This document shows positions 52,167-60,884 of a stretch of DNA of 64,000 bases, piece by piece. Each line of letters starts with the position of its first letter. Position 1 is the first letter of the stretch. The notes beneath the pieces were generated by a model. It saw only the letters and a list, made by a program, of their open reading frames with translations, made no database searches and was not told the DNA's origin. Position numbers and translations under genes: made by a program. The stretch comes from JAJVHZ01 sp041395385 (lineage in GTDB: Bacteria > Pseudomonadota > Gammaproteobacteria > JAJPIJ01), in the NCBI GenBank assembly GCA_041395385.1, contig JAWLAN010000008.1, positions 124,001 through 188,000 on the forward strand. Direction: 5' to 3'.

Positions 52167-53345
52167 TTAGGCTTTGCCGGTGTGCTTCTTCCAGGCCGCG
52201 ACGACTTTCTCAGCCGCCTCCGCCAGGGTCTCGGCACTGATGATGGGCAGGCCGCTTTCCTTGATCATCTTGCGGCCGGCCTCGACGTTGGTGCCCGAAA
52301 GTCGCACGACCAGAGGCACCTTCATCTCGATCTTCTGCAGCGCCTGGATGATGCCCTCGGCGACCCAGTCGCAGCGGTTGATGCCGGCGAAGATGTTGAC
52401 GAGCATCGCCTCGACCTTCTGATCCGAGAGCACGAGGCGGAAGGCCTTGGCCACGCGCTCGGGATTCGCGCCGCCGCCGATGTCCAGGAAGTTCGCGGGT
52501 TCGCCCCCGGCCTGCTTGATCATGTCCATCGACGCCATCGCCAGGCCGGCGCCGTTGATCATGCAGCCGATGTTGCCGTCCAGGCCCACGTAGGAAAGAC
52601 CGCGGTCGGCGGCCTGCATCTCACGCGGATCCTCCTGCGACTTGTCGCGCAGCTCGGCGATGTTCGGATGACGGAACAGCGCGTTGTCGTCGAAGGACAT
52701 CTTCGCGTCGAGCGCAATCAGCCGATTGTCCTTGGTGACCACCAGCGGATTGATCTCCACCATGGTGGCGTCGAGATCGCGGAAGGCGCGGTAGCAGCCC
52801 ATGAAGGTGGTCACCGCCTGGCTGACCATGGAGGCCGGCAGCTTGAGCGCGAAGGCGATCTCGCGGGCCTGGAACTCCTGCATGCCCACCGCCGGCTCGA
52901 TGGCGCAGCGGACGATCGACTCCGGCCGCACGCGGGCGATCTCCTCGATCTCCATGCCACCCTCGGCCGAGGCCACCACCGCGACACGTTCGGCGGCGCG
53001 GTCGAGCACGAAGGCCAGATAGATCTCGCGCTCGATGGCGCACCCGGCCTCGATGTACAGACGGTGCACGACCTTGCCGGCCGGGCCGGTCTGGTGCGTG
53101 ACGAGACGTTTGCCCAGCAGCTCGTCGGCCGCCTCCCAGATCTCGTCATCGGTCTTGCACACCTTGATGCCGCCGGCCTTGCCGCGCGCACCCGAGTGTA
53201 TCTGCGCCTTGACCACCCACACCTCGCCACCAATCTCCTTGGCGCGGTACACGGCCTGCTCCGGACTGTAGGCGAGGCCACCCTGCAGGGTGTTTACGCC
53301 GAATCCGGAGAGGATCTCTTTGGCTTGATACTCATGAATTTCCAC
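52167..53345 (-). CDS. mtkA: Malate-CoA ligase (malate thiokinase) beta subunit
   Basis: A 392-residue ATP-grasp protein homologous to succinyl-CoA synthetase beta. MEIHEYQAKEILSGFGVN, VKAQIHSGARGKAGGIK, EINPLVVTKDNRLIALDAK and LVNIFAGINRCDWVAEG closely follow the methylotroph MtkA wording recalled from Methylobacterium. It lies 29 bases upstream of mtkB, with a GGAGG before its ATG. The pair plus malyl-CoA lyase yields acetyl-CoA and glyoxylate. Confidence 0.88.
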   Translation of the reverse strand: MEIHEYQAKEILSGFGVNTLQGGLAYSPEQAVYRAKEIGGEVWVVKAQIHSGARGKAGGIKVCKTDDEIWEAADELLGKRLVTHQTGPAGKVVHRLYIEAGCAIEREIYLAFVLDRAAERVAVVASAEGGMEIEEIARVRPESIVRCAIEPAVGMQEFQAREIAFALKLPASMVSQAVTTFMGCYRAFRDLDATMVEINPLVVTKDNRLIALDAKMSFDDNALFRHPNIAELRDKSQEDPREMQAADRGLSYVGLDGNIGCMINGAGLAMASMDMIKQAGGEPANFLDIGGGANPERVAKAFRLVLSDQKVEAMLVNIFAGINRCDWVAEGIIQALQKIEMKVPLVVRLSGTNVEAGRKMIKESGLPIISAETLAEAAEKVVAAWKKHTGKA

Positions 53346-53460
53346 GGAAGACCTCCTTCAAATCAGTCTCGTGTTGATGTTTGAAATCTGCTGTCAGTCA
53401 CCGGGCGCTTCGCCGGCCACCGGCCGTCGAAGCGCTGCGCGATGACTGATCCGGTGGCCG

Positions 53461-54408
53461 TCACTTCTTCGGCTTGGCCTCGATGACGTTGGCCATGCGC
53501 ACGACGTTCTCGGCCATGCGCGAGGAGGCCAGATCGATCATGCGGCCGTCGAGCACCACGGCGCCCCTACCGGCCTTGGCGGCCTCGTCCATGGCGGCCA
53601 GGATGCGCTTGGCGCGCTCGACCTCCTTCGGCGGCGGCGACATGACCTCGTTGGCCAGCGCGATCTGCGAGGGATGGATCGCCCACTTGCCCTCGTAGCC
53701 CAGCGCGGCCGCACGCTTGGCGGCGGCGGTGTAACCCTCCGGATCGTTGAAGTCGCCGAACGGACCGTCGATGGCGCGAATGCCGTAGGCGCGGCAGGCG
53801 ATGACCATGCGCTGCAGCGAGGAATGCCACTGGTCGCCGGGGTAGTCGGGATTCAGGCCGCCGATGACCACCGTGCGGGCGCGGCAGGACGCGGCGAAGT
53901 CGGCCACGCCGAAGTGCAGGGCCTCGAGGCGCCTGCTCGACTGTGCGATGGCCTCGACGTTGGCCATGCCGAGGGCGATCTCGATGAGGCACTCGATGCC
54001 GATCGGGTTCTTGATCTTCCTGGCTTCCTCGATCTGCGTGAGCATGCAGTCGACCATGTAGACGTCGGATGGCGTGCCGACCTTGGGGATGAGGATGGTG
54101 TCGAGCTTGTGGCCTGCCTGCTCGACGATGTCCACCACGTCGCGGTACATGTAGTGGGTGTCCAGACCGTTGATGCGCACGGAGATGGTCTTGCCGTGGC
54201 CGGCCCAGTCGAGATCGTTGAGGGCCTGGATGATGTTCTTGCGCGCCTGCTCCTTGTCATCCGGAGCGACGGCGTCCTCGCAGTCGAGGAAGATGTAGTC
54301 GGCGTCGCTCTTCAACGCCTTCTCGAACATCGATGGATTCGAACCGGGAACCGCCAGCTCGCTGCGCTGCAGCCGGGTACGAACCGGCTTGTATTGTGTG
54401 AAGCTCAT
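53461..54408 (-). CDS. mclA: Malyl-CoA lyase (HpcH/HpaI, CitE-like family)
   Basis: A 315-residue (beta/alpha)8 lyase. RSELAVPGSNPSMFEKA, DYIFLDCEDAVAPDDK, LIPKVG, IGIECLIEIALGMANVEAI and DGPFGDFNDPEGY are typical of L-malyl-CoA lyases cleaving malyl-CoA to acetyl-CoA and glyoxylate. GAGGAGG precedes ATG 54406-54408. Beta-methylmalyl-CoA lyase activity cannot be excluded, but mtkAB next door favours the malate route. Confidence 0.9.
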   Translation of the reverse strand: MSFTQYKPVRTRLQRSELAVPGSNPSMFEKALKSDADYIFLDCEDAVAPDDKEQARKNIIQALNDLDWAGHGKTISVRINGLDTHYMYRDVVDIVEQAGHKLDTILIPKVGTPSDVYMVDCMLTQIEEARKIKNPIGIECLIEIALGMANVEAIAQSSRRLEALHFGVADFAASCRARTVVIGGLNPDYPGDQWHSSLQRMVIACRAYGIRAIDGPFGDFNDPEGYTAAAKRAAALGYEGKWAIHPSQIALANEVMSPPPKEVERAKRILAAMDEAAKAGRGAVVLDGRMIDLASSRMAENVVRMANVIEAKPKK

Positions 54409-54571
54409 GCAATCCTCCTCCCTTGATGGATGGCACCCCGGCGCTGGGAGCATGCCGAGGCGACCCGCACCGGCCGCTTGGGCCGGCCGGTGCGGAATTC
54501 ACGACACGTTACTGAATAGTACGCTGCGGTCCAGGGCGCAGTGCGCAAGATCAAGGAGCAGCGCGGTAGGG

Positions 54572-55771
54572 CTAGATCTTCCTGGCTTCCTCGACCGGAG
54601 GCTTGGCGCTGGCGCGCAGGAACTCCTGCGCCGCCGCCACACCCGAGCCCGGCTGCACGGTGGTGATGCCGATGTCGCGCATGGCCATCTCCGCGCCGCT
54701 CAGGCACGCCAGCACCTGCAGCTCGTTCAGATCGCCCAGGTGGCCGATGCGGAAGATCTTGCCCGCGACCTTGGCCAGGCCGATGGACAGCGCCAGGTTA
54801 TAGCGGCGGTAGGCGGTGCGCACCACCTCGGTGCCGTTGAAGCCCTCGGGCACGTACACGGCGCTCACGGTGTCGGAGTACCACTTCGGCTCCTTGGCCA
54901 CGAGGCTCAGGCCCCAGGCCTTGACCGCGGCGCGGGTGGCCTCGGCGTAGCGGTGGTGGCGGGCGAAGACGTTCTCCAGGCCCTCCTCGAAGATCATGTT
55001 CAGCGACTCGCGCAGGCCGCGCAGCAGGTTCATCGGCGGCGTGTACGGGAAGAAGCCCAGGTCGTTGGTCTTGATCTGGTCGTTGAAGTCGAAGAAGCAG
55101 CGCGGCAACTTGGCGGTCTTCATCGCCTCCAGCGCCTTCTGGCTGGCGCAGACGATGCCCAGACCGGTGGGCAGCATGAAGCCCTTCTGCGAACCGGACA
55201 CGCAAAGGTCGACCTTCCACTCGTCCATGCGGAAGTCCATCGAGGCGACGGAGGAGACGCCGTCGACGTACAGCAGCGCGGGGTGGTTGCAGGCGTCCAT
55301 GGCCTTGCGCACGGCGGCGATGTCCGAGGCGACGCCGGTGGCGGTCTCGTTCTGGGTGGCGAAGACGGCCTTGATCTCGTGCTTCTTGTCTTGGCTAAGG
55401 ATCTCGGCGTACTTCTCCGCCGGCACGCCCTCGCCCCATTCCACTTCCAGCGCCTGCACGTTCAGGCCCCAGCGCTGGCACATGTCGATCCACAGGTTGG
55501 AGAAGTGGCCGAAACCCGACATCAGCACCTTGTCGCCCGGCGACAGCGTGTTGGAGATGGCGGCCTCCCAGCCGCCGGTGCCGGAGGCGGGGAAGATGAA
55601 GACACGGCCGGTCTTGGTCTTGAAGACCTTCTTCATGTCCTCGTACAGAGGCTTGGTGAAGTTCGGCAGATCCGGGGCGCGCATGTCCTCCTGGGCGAGG
55701 TGCATGGCGCGATTGATGCGGTCCGGCACGTTCGTCGGGCCGGGGATAAACAGGAAGTTACGTCCAGCCAT
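54572..55771 (-). CDS. sgaA: Serine-glyoxylate aminotransferase
   Basis: A 399-residue class V PLP aminotransferase. The PLP lysine is in CVSGSQKGFMLPTGLG; NFLFIPGPTNVPDRI at the start and FIFPASGTGGWEAA are typical for SGAT/AGAT. It converts serine plus glyoxylate to hydroxypyruvate plus glycine. GGAGGATATAGC precedes ATG 55769-55771. It is the first gene of the serine-cycle row, so the promoter should lie in the 368 bases upstream. Confidence 0.92.
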   Translation of the reverse strand: MAGRNFLFIPGPTNVPDRINRAMHLAQEDMRAPDLPNFTKPLYEDMKKVFKTKTGRVFIFPASGTGGWEAAISNTLSPGDKVLMSGFGHFSNLWIDMCQRWGLNVQALEVEWGEGVPAEKYAEILSQDKKHEIKAVFATQNETATGVASDIAAVRKAMDACNHPALLYVDGVSSVASMDFRMDEWKVDLCVSGSQKGFMLPTGLGIVCASQKALEAMKTAKLPRCFFDFNDQIKTNDLGFFPYTPPMNLLRGLRESLNMIFEEGLENVFARHHRYAEATRAAVKAWGLSLVAKEPKWYSDTVSAVYVPEGFNGTEVVRTAYRRYNLALSIGLAKVAGKIFRIGHLGDLNELQVLACLSGAEMAMRDIGITTVQPGSGVAAAQEFLRASAKPPVEEARKI

Positions 55772-56139
55772 GATAGCTATATCCTCCAACGTCAGCATTG
55801 AGAAGTAGACGCAACGAAACGCCGGCGACTTCCCGGCTTTTGCGCCAACCACACGAGCGAGATTTACCGCGAGTTAATTATTGACCGCAGGCTGCACGCT
55901 GGCAGACACCCACACGCGAGAGAACGGTCCCCCCAAAAAGGAGCGCAAAGTTAACATGACCGTCAAACATGGCGCAAGATGCAACAGGCGCGTAAGAGCT
56001 CGTAAAAACACCGCTTTTCCCCTCCGCGACGCAAAAGCCCGGATTCCGGGGGGCGGAGGGGCCGCCGCCTTGGTGCACGCCGCGGGAATTGGGCCCTGCC
56101 GGCGTCAGGCGGGCGGGGGTTTCGGGGAGGGCAGGACCC
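55772..56139. other. Intergenic region upstream of sgaA
   Basis: About 368 bases. It should contain the promoter of the serine-cycle row on the minus strand; an AT-rich patch (AATAATTAACT) at about 55874-55884 could be part of it. No clear regulator site or terminator is seen. Confidence 0.4.
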
Positions 56140-56706
56140 TCACGGCGTGGCGCCGGGCCGCACCCAGTCGAGCTCCTCGAGGAGCAACAGCTCGCAGGCC
56201 CCCTCGCCGGTGTCCTCGCGGCTGAGCGAGCTGCGCCAGCGCCAGCCATCGGGGGCCGTCACCTCGATGAGCGCACCGCCGATCGCCAGGACATCGTCGC
56301 GTTTGATGCGGCGCAGCCGCCCGGCGATCTCCGGGTTGGCCGGGACCAGGTGGATGTTGCTGCTGTTGACCTCCACCTCCCGCCGGGAGATGGGCAGGCT
56401 GTCGGAGCTCCAGTAATACCAGCGCCCGCTCTGGGTGATGCTGAACTGCCGGTAGATCTCGGGCTTCGCCATGGCGCCCCAGCCCACGGCGATGTCCATG
56501 GGCGAGAGCTCGGCCTCGCGCCCGAAGCGGTACTCCTCGCGGCCGAGCACGCGCACCGTCTGCTCGTAGCGCTCCAGCTCGGTGATTGCGTAGCCGCCCT
56601 TGCGGATGGCGGCGGTGGCGTCGGTGGGCGTGCGGATGAAATCCACGTAGACCCACGCGGCCACGACGGCGATCAGCGCCCACTGGCGCAGGGACAGGCT
56701 CGGCAT
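56140..56706 (-). CDS. Membrane-anchored protein of unknown function
   Basis: A 188-residue protein with one N-terminal hydrophobic helix (WALIAVVAAWVYVDFI) and a mainly beta soluble part (LERYEQTVRVLGREEYRFGREAEL, MDIAVGWGAMAKPEIYRQFSI, WYYWSSDSLPISRREVE, SNIHLVPANPEI). I do not recognise the family by name, but the balanced codon use and clear start (CGGAGGGTAGCG before ATG) make it a real gene. It stands alone. Confidence 0.75.
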   Translation of the reverse strand: MPSLSLRQWALIAVVAAWVYVDFIRTPTDATAAIRKGGYAITELERYEQTVRVLGREEYRFGREAELSPMDIAVGWGAMAKPEIYRQFSITQSGRWYYWSSDSLPISRREVEVNSSNIHLVPANPEIAGRLRRIKRDDVLAIGGALIEVTAPDGWRWRSSLSREDTGEGACELLLLEELDWVRPGATP

Positions 56707-56769
56707 CGCTACCCTCCGTGCCTCCTCAAGGCTGGCCTTGCCGCCTCGGGTCGGCGCAGGACTTTCGCC

Positions 56770-56806
56770 CCCCGAAAGCTTCGGGGACAGGCTGTCCGCG
56801 AGCGTA
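56770..56806. repeat. Palindromic hairpin cluster (REP-like)
   Basis: CCCCGAA-AGC-TTCGGGG (56770-56786) and GGACA-GGC-TGTCC (around 56785-56797) overlap in tandem. The tail TGTCCGCGAGC resembles one arm of the main hairpin of the repeats at 4898 and 31524. It may be a degenerate or related REP element. Confidence 0.45.
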
Positions 56807-56823
56807 CAAATCCCTTGCCAACT

Positions 56824-57087
56824 TCATGCCGCGAAGCGCGAGGTCATGTCCTCCATCTCCAGCACCAGTCGGAGCAGATCCTCGCTCTGGCGCGTGGTGG
56901 ACTTGGCCAGCAGCGTCCGCTCCTCGGTGCAATGACCGATGTTGCTGATATTTCGATCGATCCCCTCGGCGACCGCCGCCTGCTCCCCCACGGCGCTCGC
57001 CACCTGCACGTTCATGTCGGTGATGCGCGCGACCGATTCCGCGATGGCGGTCCGGGCCTCGCCGGCCTCGGCCGCGCGCCGCAACGC
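56824..57087 (-). pseudogene. C-terminal remnant of a methyl-accepting chemotaxis protein
   Basis: About 86 codons reading AEAGEARTAIAESVARITDM, then EQAAVAEGIDRNISNI and a final helix ending SRFAA. This is the C-terminal methylation/signalling-helix region of a chemoreceptor. The rest (ligand domain, membrane helices, signalling tip) is missing; upstream bases shift into unrelated sequence. Not functional as a receptor. Confidence 0.75.
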
Positions 57088-57324
57088 TGACGGGTTGATT
57101 CACTCGCATTGCAGTTCCTCGACCTGGTTGGCTTTCCATGCAGCCGCGCGCTGTGGACCGGTGGCTGCAATCATCACCGGCGGTTCGAGCCGCTCTGGCC
57201 TTATGCGAGCGGCAACCCAGGACAAAGCTTGAGGTGACCCGATATCGCATGCCCCGTGACGGTGCGGGACTCGATCGGAATCCATGGCCACGTGGCCTGC
57301 GCGTGCGCGCGACCTCTCCGGCGG

Positions 57325-58509
57325 CTATCCGTTCAGGGCCTCGGCCAGGTCGCGGCGCAGGTCGTCCGCGTCCTCCAATCCGACTGACAGTCGTATCAGC
57401 CCCTCGGTGATGCCGGCGCGCCCGCGCTCGGCGTCGGTCAGACGCCAGTGCGTGGTCGTGGCCGGGTGCGTGATCGTGCTCTTGGCGTCGCCGAGATTGG
57501 CGGTGATGGAGAAGATCCGCACGCCGTCGATCAACTTCCACGCCGCCTCGCGCCCGCCCTCGACCTCGAAGGCGACGATGCCGCCGAAGCCGCGCTGCTG
57601 CCGCTGCGCCAGCTCGTGCTGCGGATGCGACGGCAGACCGGGGTAATGGACCCTGCGCACGCCCGGCTGCCCCTGGAGCCAACTCGCGAGAGCGAGCGCG
57701 CGCGCGCCGTGGGCCTCCATGCGCAGGCCGAGCGTCTCCAGGCCCTTGAGGAAGACCCAGGCATTGAAGGGGCTCAGGCAGATGCCGCCATTGCGCACGA
57801 CGCCGAAGACCGCCTCGCCCACCAGTTTCTCCGGGCCGACCACCGCGCCGCCCACGCAGCGGCCCTGGCCATCGATGTACTTGGTGGCGGAATGGATGAC
57901 GATGTCGGCGCCCAGCTCGAGCGGACGCTGCAGCGCCGGCGTCAGAAAACAGTTGTCGACGGCGAGCAGGCAACCTCGCGCGTGGGCGATGCCCGCGATG
58001 CGGGCGATGTCCGCTATCTCGGTCAGCGGATTCGAGGGCGTTTCCAGGAAGAGCAGCCGCGTCTCCGCTCGGATCGCGTTCGCCCACGCCTCGTAGTCCG
58101 TCATCGGCACGAAGCTGGTCGCGACGCCGAATTTCGACAGCTGATTCTGCAGCAGTGTCACGGTGGTGCCGAAAACGCTCTGCGAACAAACGATGTGATC
58201 GCCGGAGCGCAGCAATCCGAGGCAGAGCGTGAGGATGGCGCCCATGCCGGAGGCGGTCGCCACACAACGCTCGCCGCGTTCCATCGCCGCCAGGCGCTGT
58301 TCGAAGGCGCGTACCGTCGGATTGGTGAACCGCGAATAGATGTTGCCGGGCTGATCGCCGCGGAATCGCGCCGCCGCCTCGGCGGCGTTCCTGAAGGTGA
58401 AGCTCGAGCTCAGGAACAGCGGTTCGCTCTGCTCGCACTCGTGCGTGCGCACCTGACCGGCGCGCACCGCCAGGGTATCGGTTTCGTACTGGTCGTGAGG
58501 ACCCGGCAT
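57325..58509 (-). CDS. metZ: O-succinylhomoserine sulfhydrylase
   Basis: A 394-residue Cys/Met-metabolism PLP enzyme. The PLP lysine is in IHSATKYIDGQG; other landmarks are YSRFTNPTVRAFEQRLAAMERG, TASGMGAIL and ESPSNP-like LETPSNPLTEIADI. It makes homocysteine from O-succinyl- (or O-acetyl-) homoserine and sulfide. GGAGG lies before ATG 58507-58509. It follows purF as in Pseudomonas and is controlled by the SAM-II riboswitch upstream. Confidence 0.93.
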   Translation of the reverse strand: MPGPHDQYETDTLAVRAGQVRTHECEQSEPLFLSSSFTFRNAAEAAARFRGDQPGNIYSRFTNPTVRAFEQRLAAMERGERCVATASGMGAILTLCLGLLRSGDHIVCSQSVFGTTVTLLQNQLSKFGVATSFVPMTDYEAWANAIRAETRLLFLETPSNPLTEIADIARIAGIAHARGCLLAVDNCFLTPALQRPLELGADIVIHSATKYIDGQGRCVGGAVVGPEKLVGEAVFGVVRNGGICLSPFNAWVFLKGLETLGLRMEAHGARALALASWLQGQPGVRRVHYPGLPSHPQHELAQRQQRGFGGIVAFEVEGGREAAWKLIDGVRIFSITANLGDAKSTITHPATTTHWRLTDAERGRAGITEGLIRLSVGLEDADDLRRDLAEALNG

Positions 58510-58582
58510 CGTGTTGCCTCCACGTTTCGTGATGCGGCGCGAGACTGATCTGCATCGGGGAATGCGGCCGGAGGCAGGCACG

Positions 58583-58614
58583 AAAAAACCCGCTTGCTAA
58601 AGCAGGTGCGGGTG
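58583..58614 (-). terminator. Riboswitch expression-platform terminator
   Basis: On the minus strand CCCGC (58608-58612) pairs with GCGGG (58589-58593) and six Ts follow (58583-58588). The loop contains GCTTTAGC, the complement of GCTAAAGC in the aptamer, so an alternative antiterminator stem is possible. Confidence 0.85.
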
Positions 58615-58684
58615 GCATCGCTTTAGCTGTTTGGGAGTGCTGCTTCCCGCGCCCGCAAGCTGATTCAAATCGGCGCTGCTGCTG
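58583..58684 (-). promoter_or_regulatory. SAM-II riboswitch controlling metZ
   Basis: The minus-strand leader shows the SAM-II features: P1 GCGCC / GGCGC around GATTTGAATCA and GCTTGC, an inserted hairpin GGGA...TCCC, then AAACAGCTAAAGC. Signature parts are GATTTGA, GCTTGC and GCTAAAGC. The terminator follows directly. GCTAAAGC can pair either in the ligand pseudoknot or with GCTTTAGC in the terminator loop, giving an on/off switch. With high S-adenosylmethionine, the terminator should form and metZ should be off. SAM-II is known mainly upstream of met genes in alpha-, beta- and some gammaproteobacteria. Confidence 0.85.
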
Positions 58685-58690
58685 ATGGCG

Positions 58691-58719
58691 AATCTAGTGG
58701 ATGGGGCCGGGGCTGTCAA
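58691..58719 (-). promoter_or_regulatory. metZ: Sigma-70 promoter of metZ
   Basis: TTGACA at 58714-58719 (minus strand), exactly 17 bases, then TAGATT at 58691-58696. The predicted start near 58684 lies seven bases before the first riboswitch stem, which fits well. Confidence 0.8.
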
Positions 58720-58812
58720 TCGGAACGCTCGTTGAGCCCGGCCGGCGCGCCGGACCGTCGTTGGGTCCGACGGCGCGGTCCTGCGCGGCTTGCGACCGCC
58801 TTTGCCGCGGGC

Positions 58813-60324
58813 TCAGGCGGTGGCGGTCAGGTCGTCATTCAGCTCGACGACATCGTTGCGGCGTGCCTTCGCATCGTCGTTGCGCAGCTGGTTGATGCGA
58901 TCGAGGTAGCCACTGCTGACGTCGCCGGTAACGTACTTGCCGTCGAAGCAGGAGGTGTCGAACTGGGCGATGCGCGGGTTGCCGCGGCGGCAGGCGTCGA
59001 TCAAATCCTCGAGATCCTGGTAGATGAGCCAGTCCGCGCCGATCAGCCTGCAGATCTCCTCGGTGGTGCGCCCCTTGGCGATGAGCTCCTCGGAGGTCGC
59101 GATGTCGATGCCGTAGACGTTCGGGTAGCACACCGGCGGCGCGGCCGAGGCGAAGTACACCTTGTGCGCGCCCGCCTCGCGCGCCATCTGCACGATCTGC
59201 CCGGAGGTCGTGCCGCGAACGATTGAATCGTCCACCAGCAGCACGTTCTTGTCGCGGAACTCCAGATCGATGGCGTTCAGCTTCTGCCGCACCGACCTCT
59301 TGCGCATGCTCTGGCCCGGCATGATGAAGGTGCGCGGGATATAGCGGTTCTTGATGAAGCCTTCGCGGTACTTCACGCCCAGCGCGTGCGCCAGCTCCAG
59401 CGCTGCGGTGCGGCTGGTATCGGGGATCGGTATGACCGTGTCGATATCGTGCTCGGGGCGCAGGCGCAGGATCTTCGCGGCCAGCTTCTCGCCCATGCGC
59501 ATGCGTGCCTTGTGCACCGAGATGCCGTCGATGATCGAATCGGGGCGCGCGAAGTACACGTACTCGAAGATGCAGGGCACGCACTGCGCGTTCTCGGCGC
59601 ACTCCTTGGACTGGAATCCGCCGCGCTTGTCGATGAACACCGCCTCGCCGGGGCCGATGTCGCGCACCAGCTGGAAGCCGAGGGCGTCGATGGCCACGCT
59701 CTCCGAGGCGATGATCCACTCCGGTCCTTCGGCCGTCTCGCGGCGCCCGAACACGATAGGCCGTATCCCGTGCGGGTCGCGGAAGCCGACGAGACCGACG
59801 CCGGAGATCATGGCTATGACCGCGTAGCCGCCGCTGCAGCGGCGATGCACGGCCCGCACCGCGGCGAAGACGTCCTCGGCGTCGATACGCATCTTGCCCA
59901 TGCGCTGCAGCTCGTGCGCGAAGACGTTGAGCAGCACCTCGGAGTCGGAGTCGGTGTTGATGTGGCGCAGGTCCTCGCGATACAGGTCCTCCTTCAGCGC
60001 CTCGGCGTTGGTGAGGTTGCCGTTGTGCGCGAGGCAGATCCCGTAGGGCGAGTTGACGTAGAACGGCTGCGCCTCCTCCGAGGAGCTGCAGCCGGCCGTC
60101 GGGTAGCGCACGTGGCCCATGCCCATGTTGCCGATGAGTCTCAGCATGTGCCGGGTGTGGAACACGTCGCGAACCAGCCCGCTCGATTTCCGCAGGTAGA
60201 TGTGGCCGTCGTGGTAGGTCGCCATGCCGGCGGCGTCCTGGCCGCGGTGCTGCAGGACCGTCAGGCCGTCGAAGATGGCCTGGTTGACGGGGGTCCTGCC
60301 GACGATACCGACGATGCCGCACAT
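58813..60324 (-). CDS. purF: Amidophosphoribosyltransferase
   Basis: A 503-residue enzyme of the first purine step (PRPP + glutamine to phosphoribosylamine). It starts MCGIVGIVG, with the N-terminal nucleophile Cys2 exposed after Met removal. HRGQDAAG and the PRPP loop VLLVDDSIVRGTT are typical. Gene order after cvpA is the gammaproteobacterial one. Confidence 0.96.
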   Translation of the reverse strand: MCGIVGIVGRTPVNQAIFDGLTVLQHRGQDAAGMATYHDGHIYLRKSSGLVRDVFHTRHMLRLIGNMGMGHVRYPTAGCSSSEEAQPFYVNSPYGICLAHNGNLTNAEALKEDLYREDLRHINTDSDSEVLLNVFAHELQRMGKMRIDAEDVFAAVRAVHRRCSGGYAVIAMISGVGLVGFRDPHGIRPIVFGRRETAEGPEWIIASESVAIDALGFQLVRDIGPGEAVFIDKRGGFQSKECAENAQCVPCIFEYVYFARPDSIIDGISVHKARMRMGEKLAAKILRLRPEHDIDTVIPIPDTSRTAALELAHALGVKYREGFIKNRYIPRTFIMPGQSMRKRSVRQKLNAIDLEFRDKNVLLVDDSIVRGTTSGQIVQMAREAGAHKVYFASAAPPVCYPNVYGIDIATSEELIAKGRTTEEICRLIGADWLIYQDLEDLIDACRRGNPRIAQFDTSCFDGKYVTGDVSSGYLDRINQLRNDDAKARRNDVVELNDDLTATA

Positions 60325-60371
60325 GGAAGCTGACCGTGTGGGGAGACAGTGTCTATTCTAGACCCGAAACC

Positions 60372-60860
60372 CTATTCAGGGAGATATTTCTGGAATTCCG
60401 GCGGGATCTTCGCTCGCAGCCAGTCGGCGGCCGGCAACAGCTTGGGCACGAACATGGAACCGGTCCACCACGGATCGCGCGTCATGGGCGTGAAACTCGC
60501 CAGGAAGACCAGCAGTGTCACCACCCCGACGCCGCGCAGAACCCCGAAGATCACGCCCAGCATCCGATCGGTGGCGCTCAACCCGGTTGCGGCGACGATC
60601 TTCGCAAGCACGTAGTTGACCACGCCCATCGCGAGCAGGGCGGCGAAGAACAGCAGTCCGAAACCCAGCACGTACTGCGCCGACGGCACGCTGACCACGC
60701 CCTCCATCCAGCCGGCGGCGACGGGATTGTAGGTACGCGCGACGAAGAAGGCGACCACCCACGCCGCCAGCGACAGAACCTCGCGCACCAGCCCGCGAAG
60801 CAGGCTCAGCAGCGCGGAGATGCCGACTATCGCCAGGATTCCGATATCGACCGGATGCAT
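60372..60860 (-). CDS. cvpA: CvpA-family membrane protein
   Basis: A 162-residue inner-membrane protein with four helices (DIGILAIVGISALLSLLRGL, VLSLAAWVVAFFVA, YVLGFGLLFFAALLAMGVV, GVLRGVGVVTLLVFL). Known homologues affect colicin V production and envelope homeostasis, mechanism uncertain. It lies between purF and the SPOR gene, as usual. Confidence 0.93.
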   Translation of the reverse strand: MHPVDIGILAIVGISALLSLLRGLVREVLSLAAWVVAFFVARTYNPVAAGWMEGVVSVPSAQYVLGFGLLFFAALLAMGVVNYVLAKIVAATGLSATDRMLGVIFGVLRGVGVVTLLVFLASFTPMTRDPWWTGSMFVPKLLPAADWLRAKIPPEFQKYLPE

Positions 60861-60884
60861 GAGCTTCAGACTTGCCGAGCGTCC

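Noticed and set aside
51244..53345. Succinyl-CoA synthetase sucCD
   Set aside because: Not fully excluded, but the sequence wording follows MtkA/MtkB and the neighbours (mclA, sgaA, ppc) support malate-CoA ligase.
57100..57291. Small minus-strand ORF upstream of the MCP remnant
   Set aside because: No recognisable motif and not continuous with the MCP frame; probably chance.
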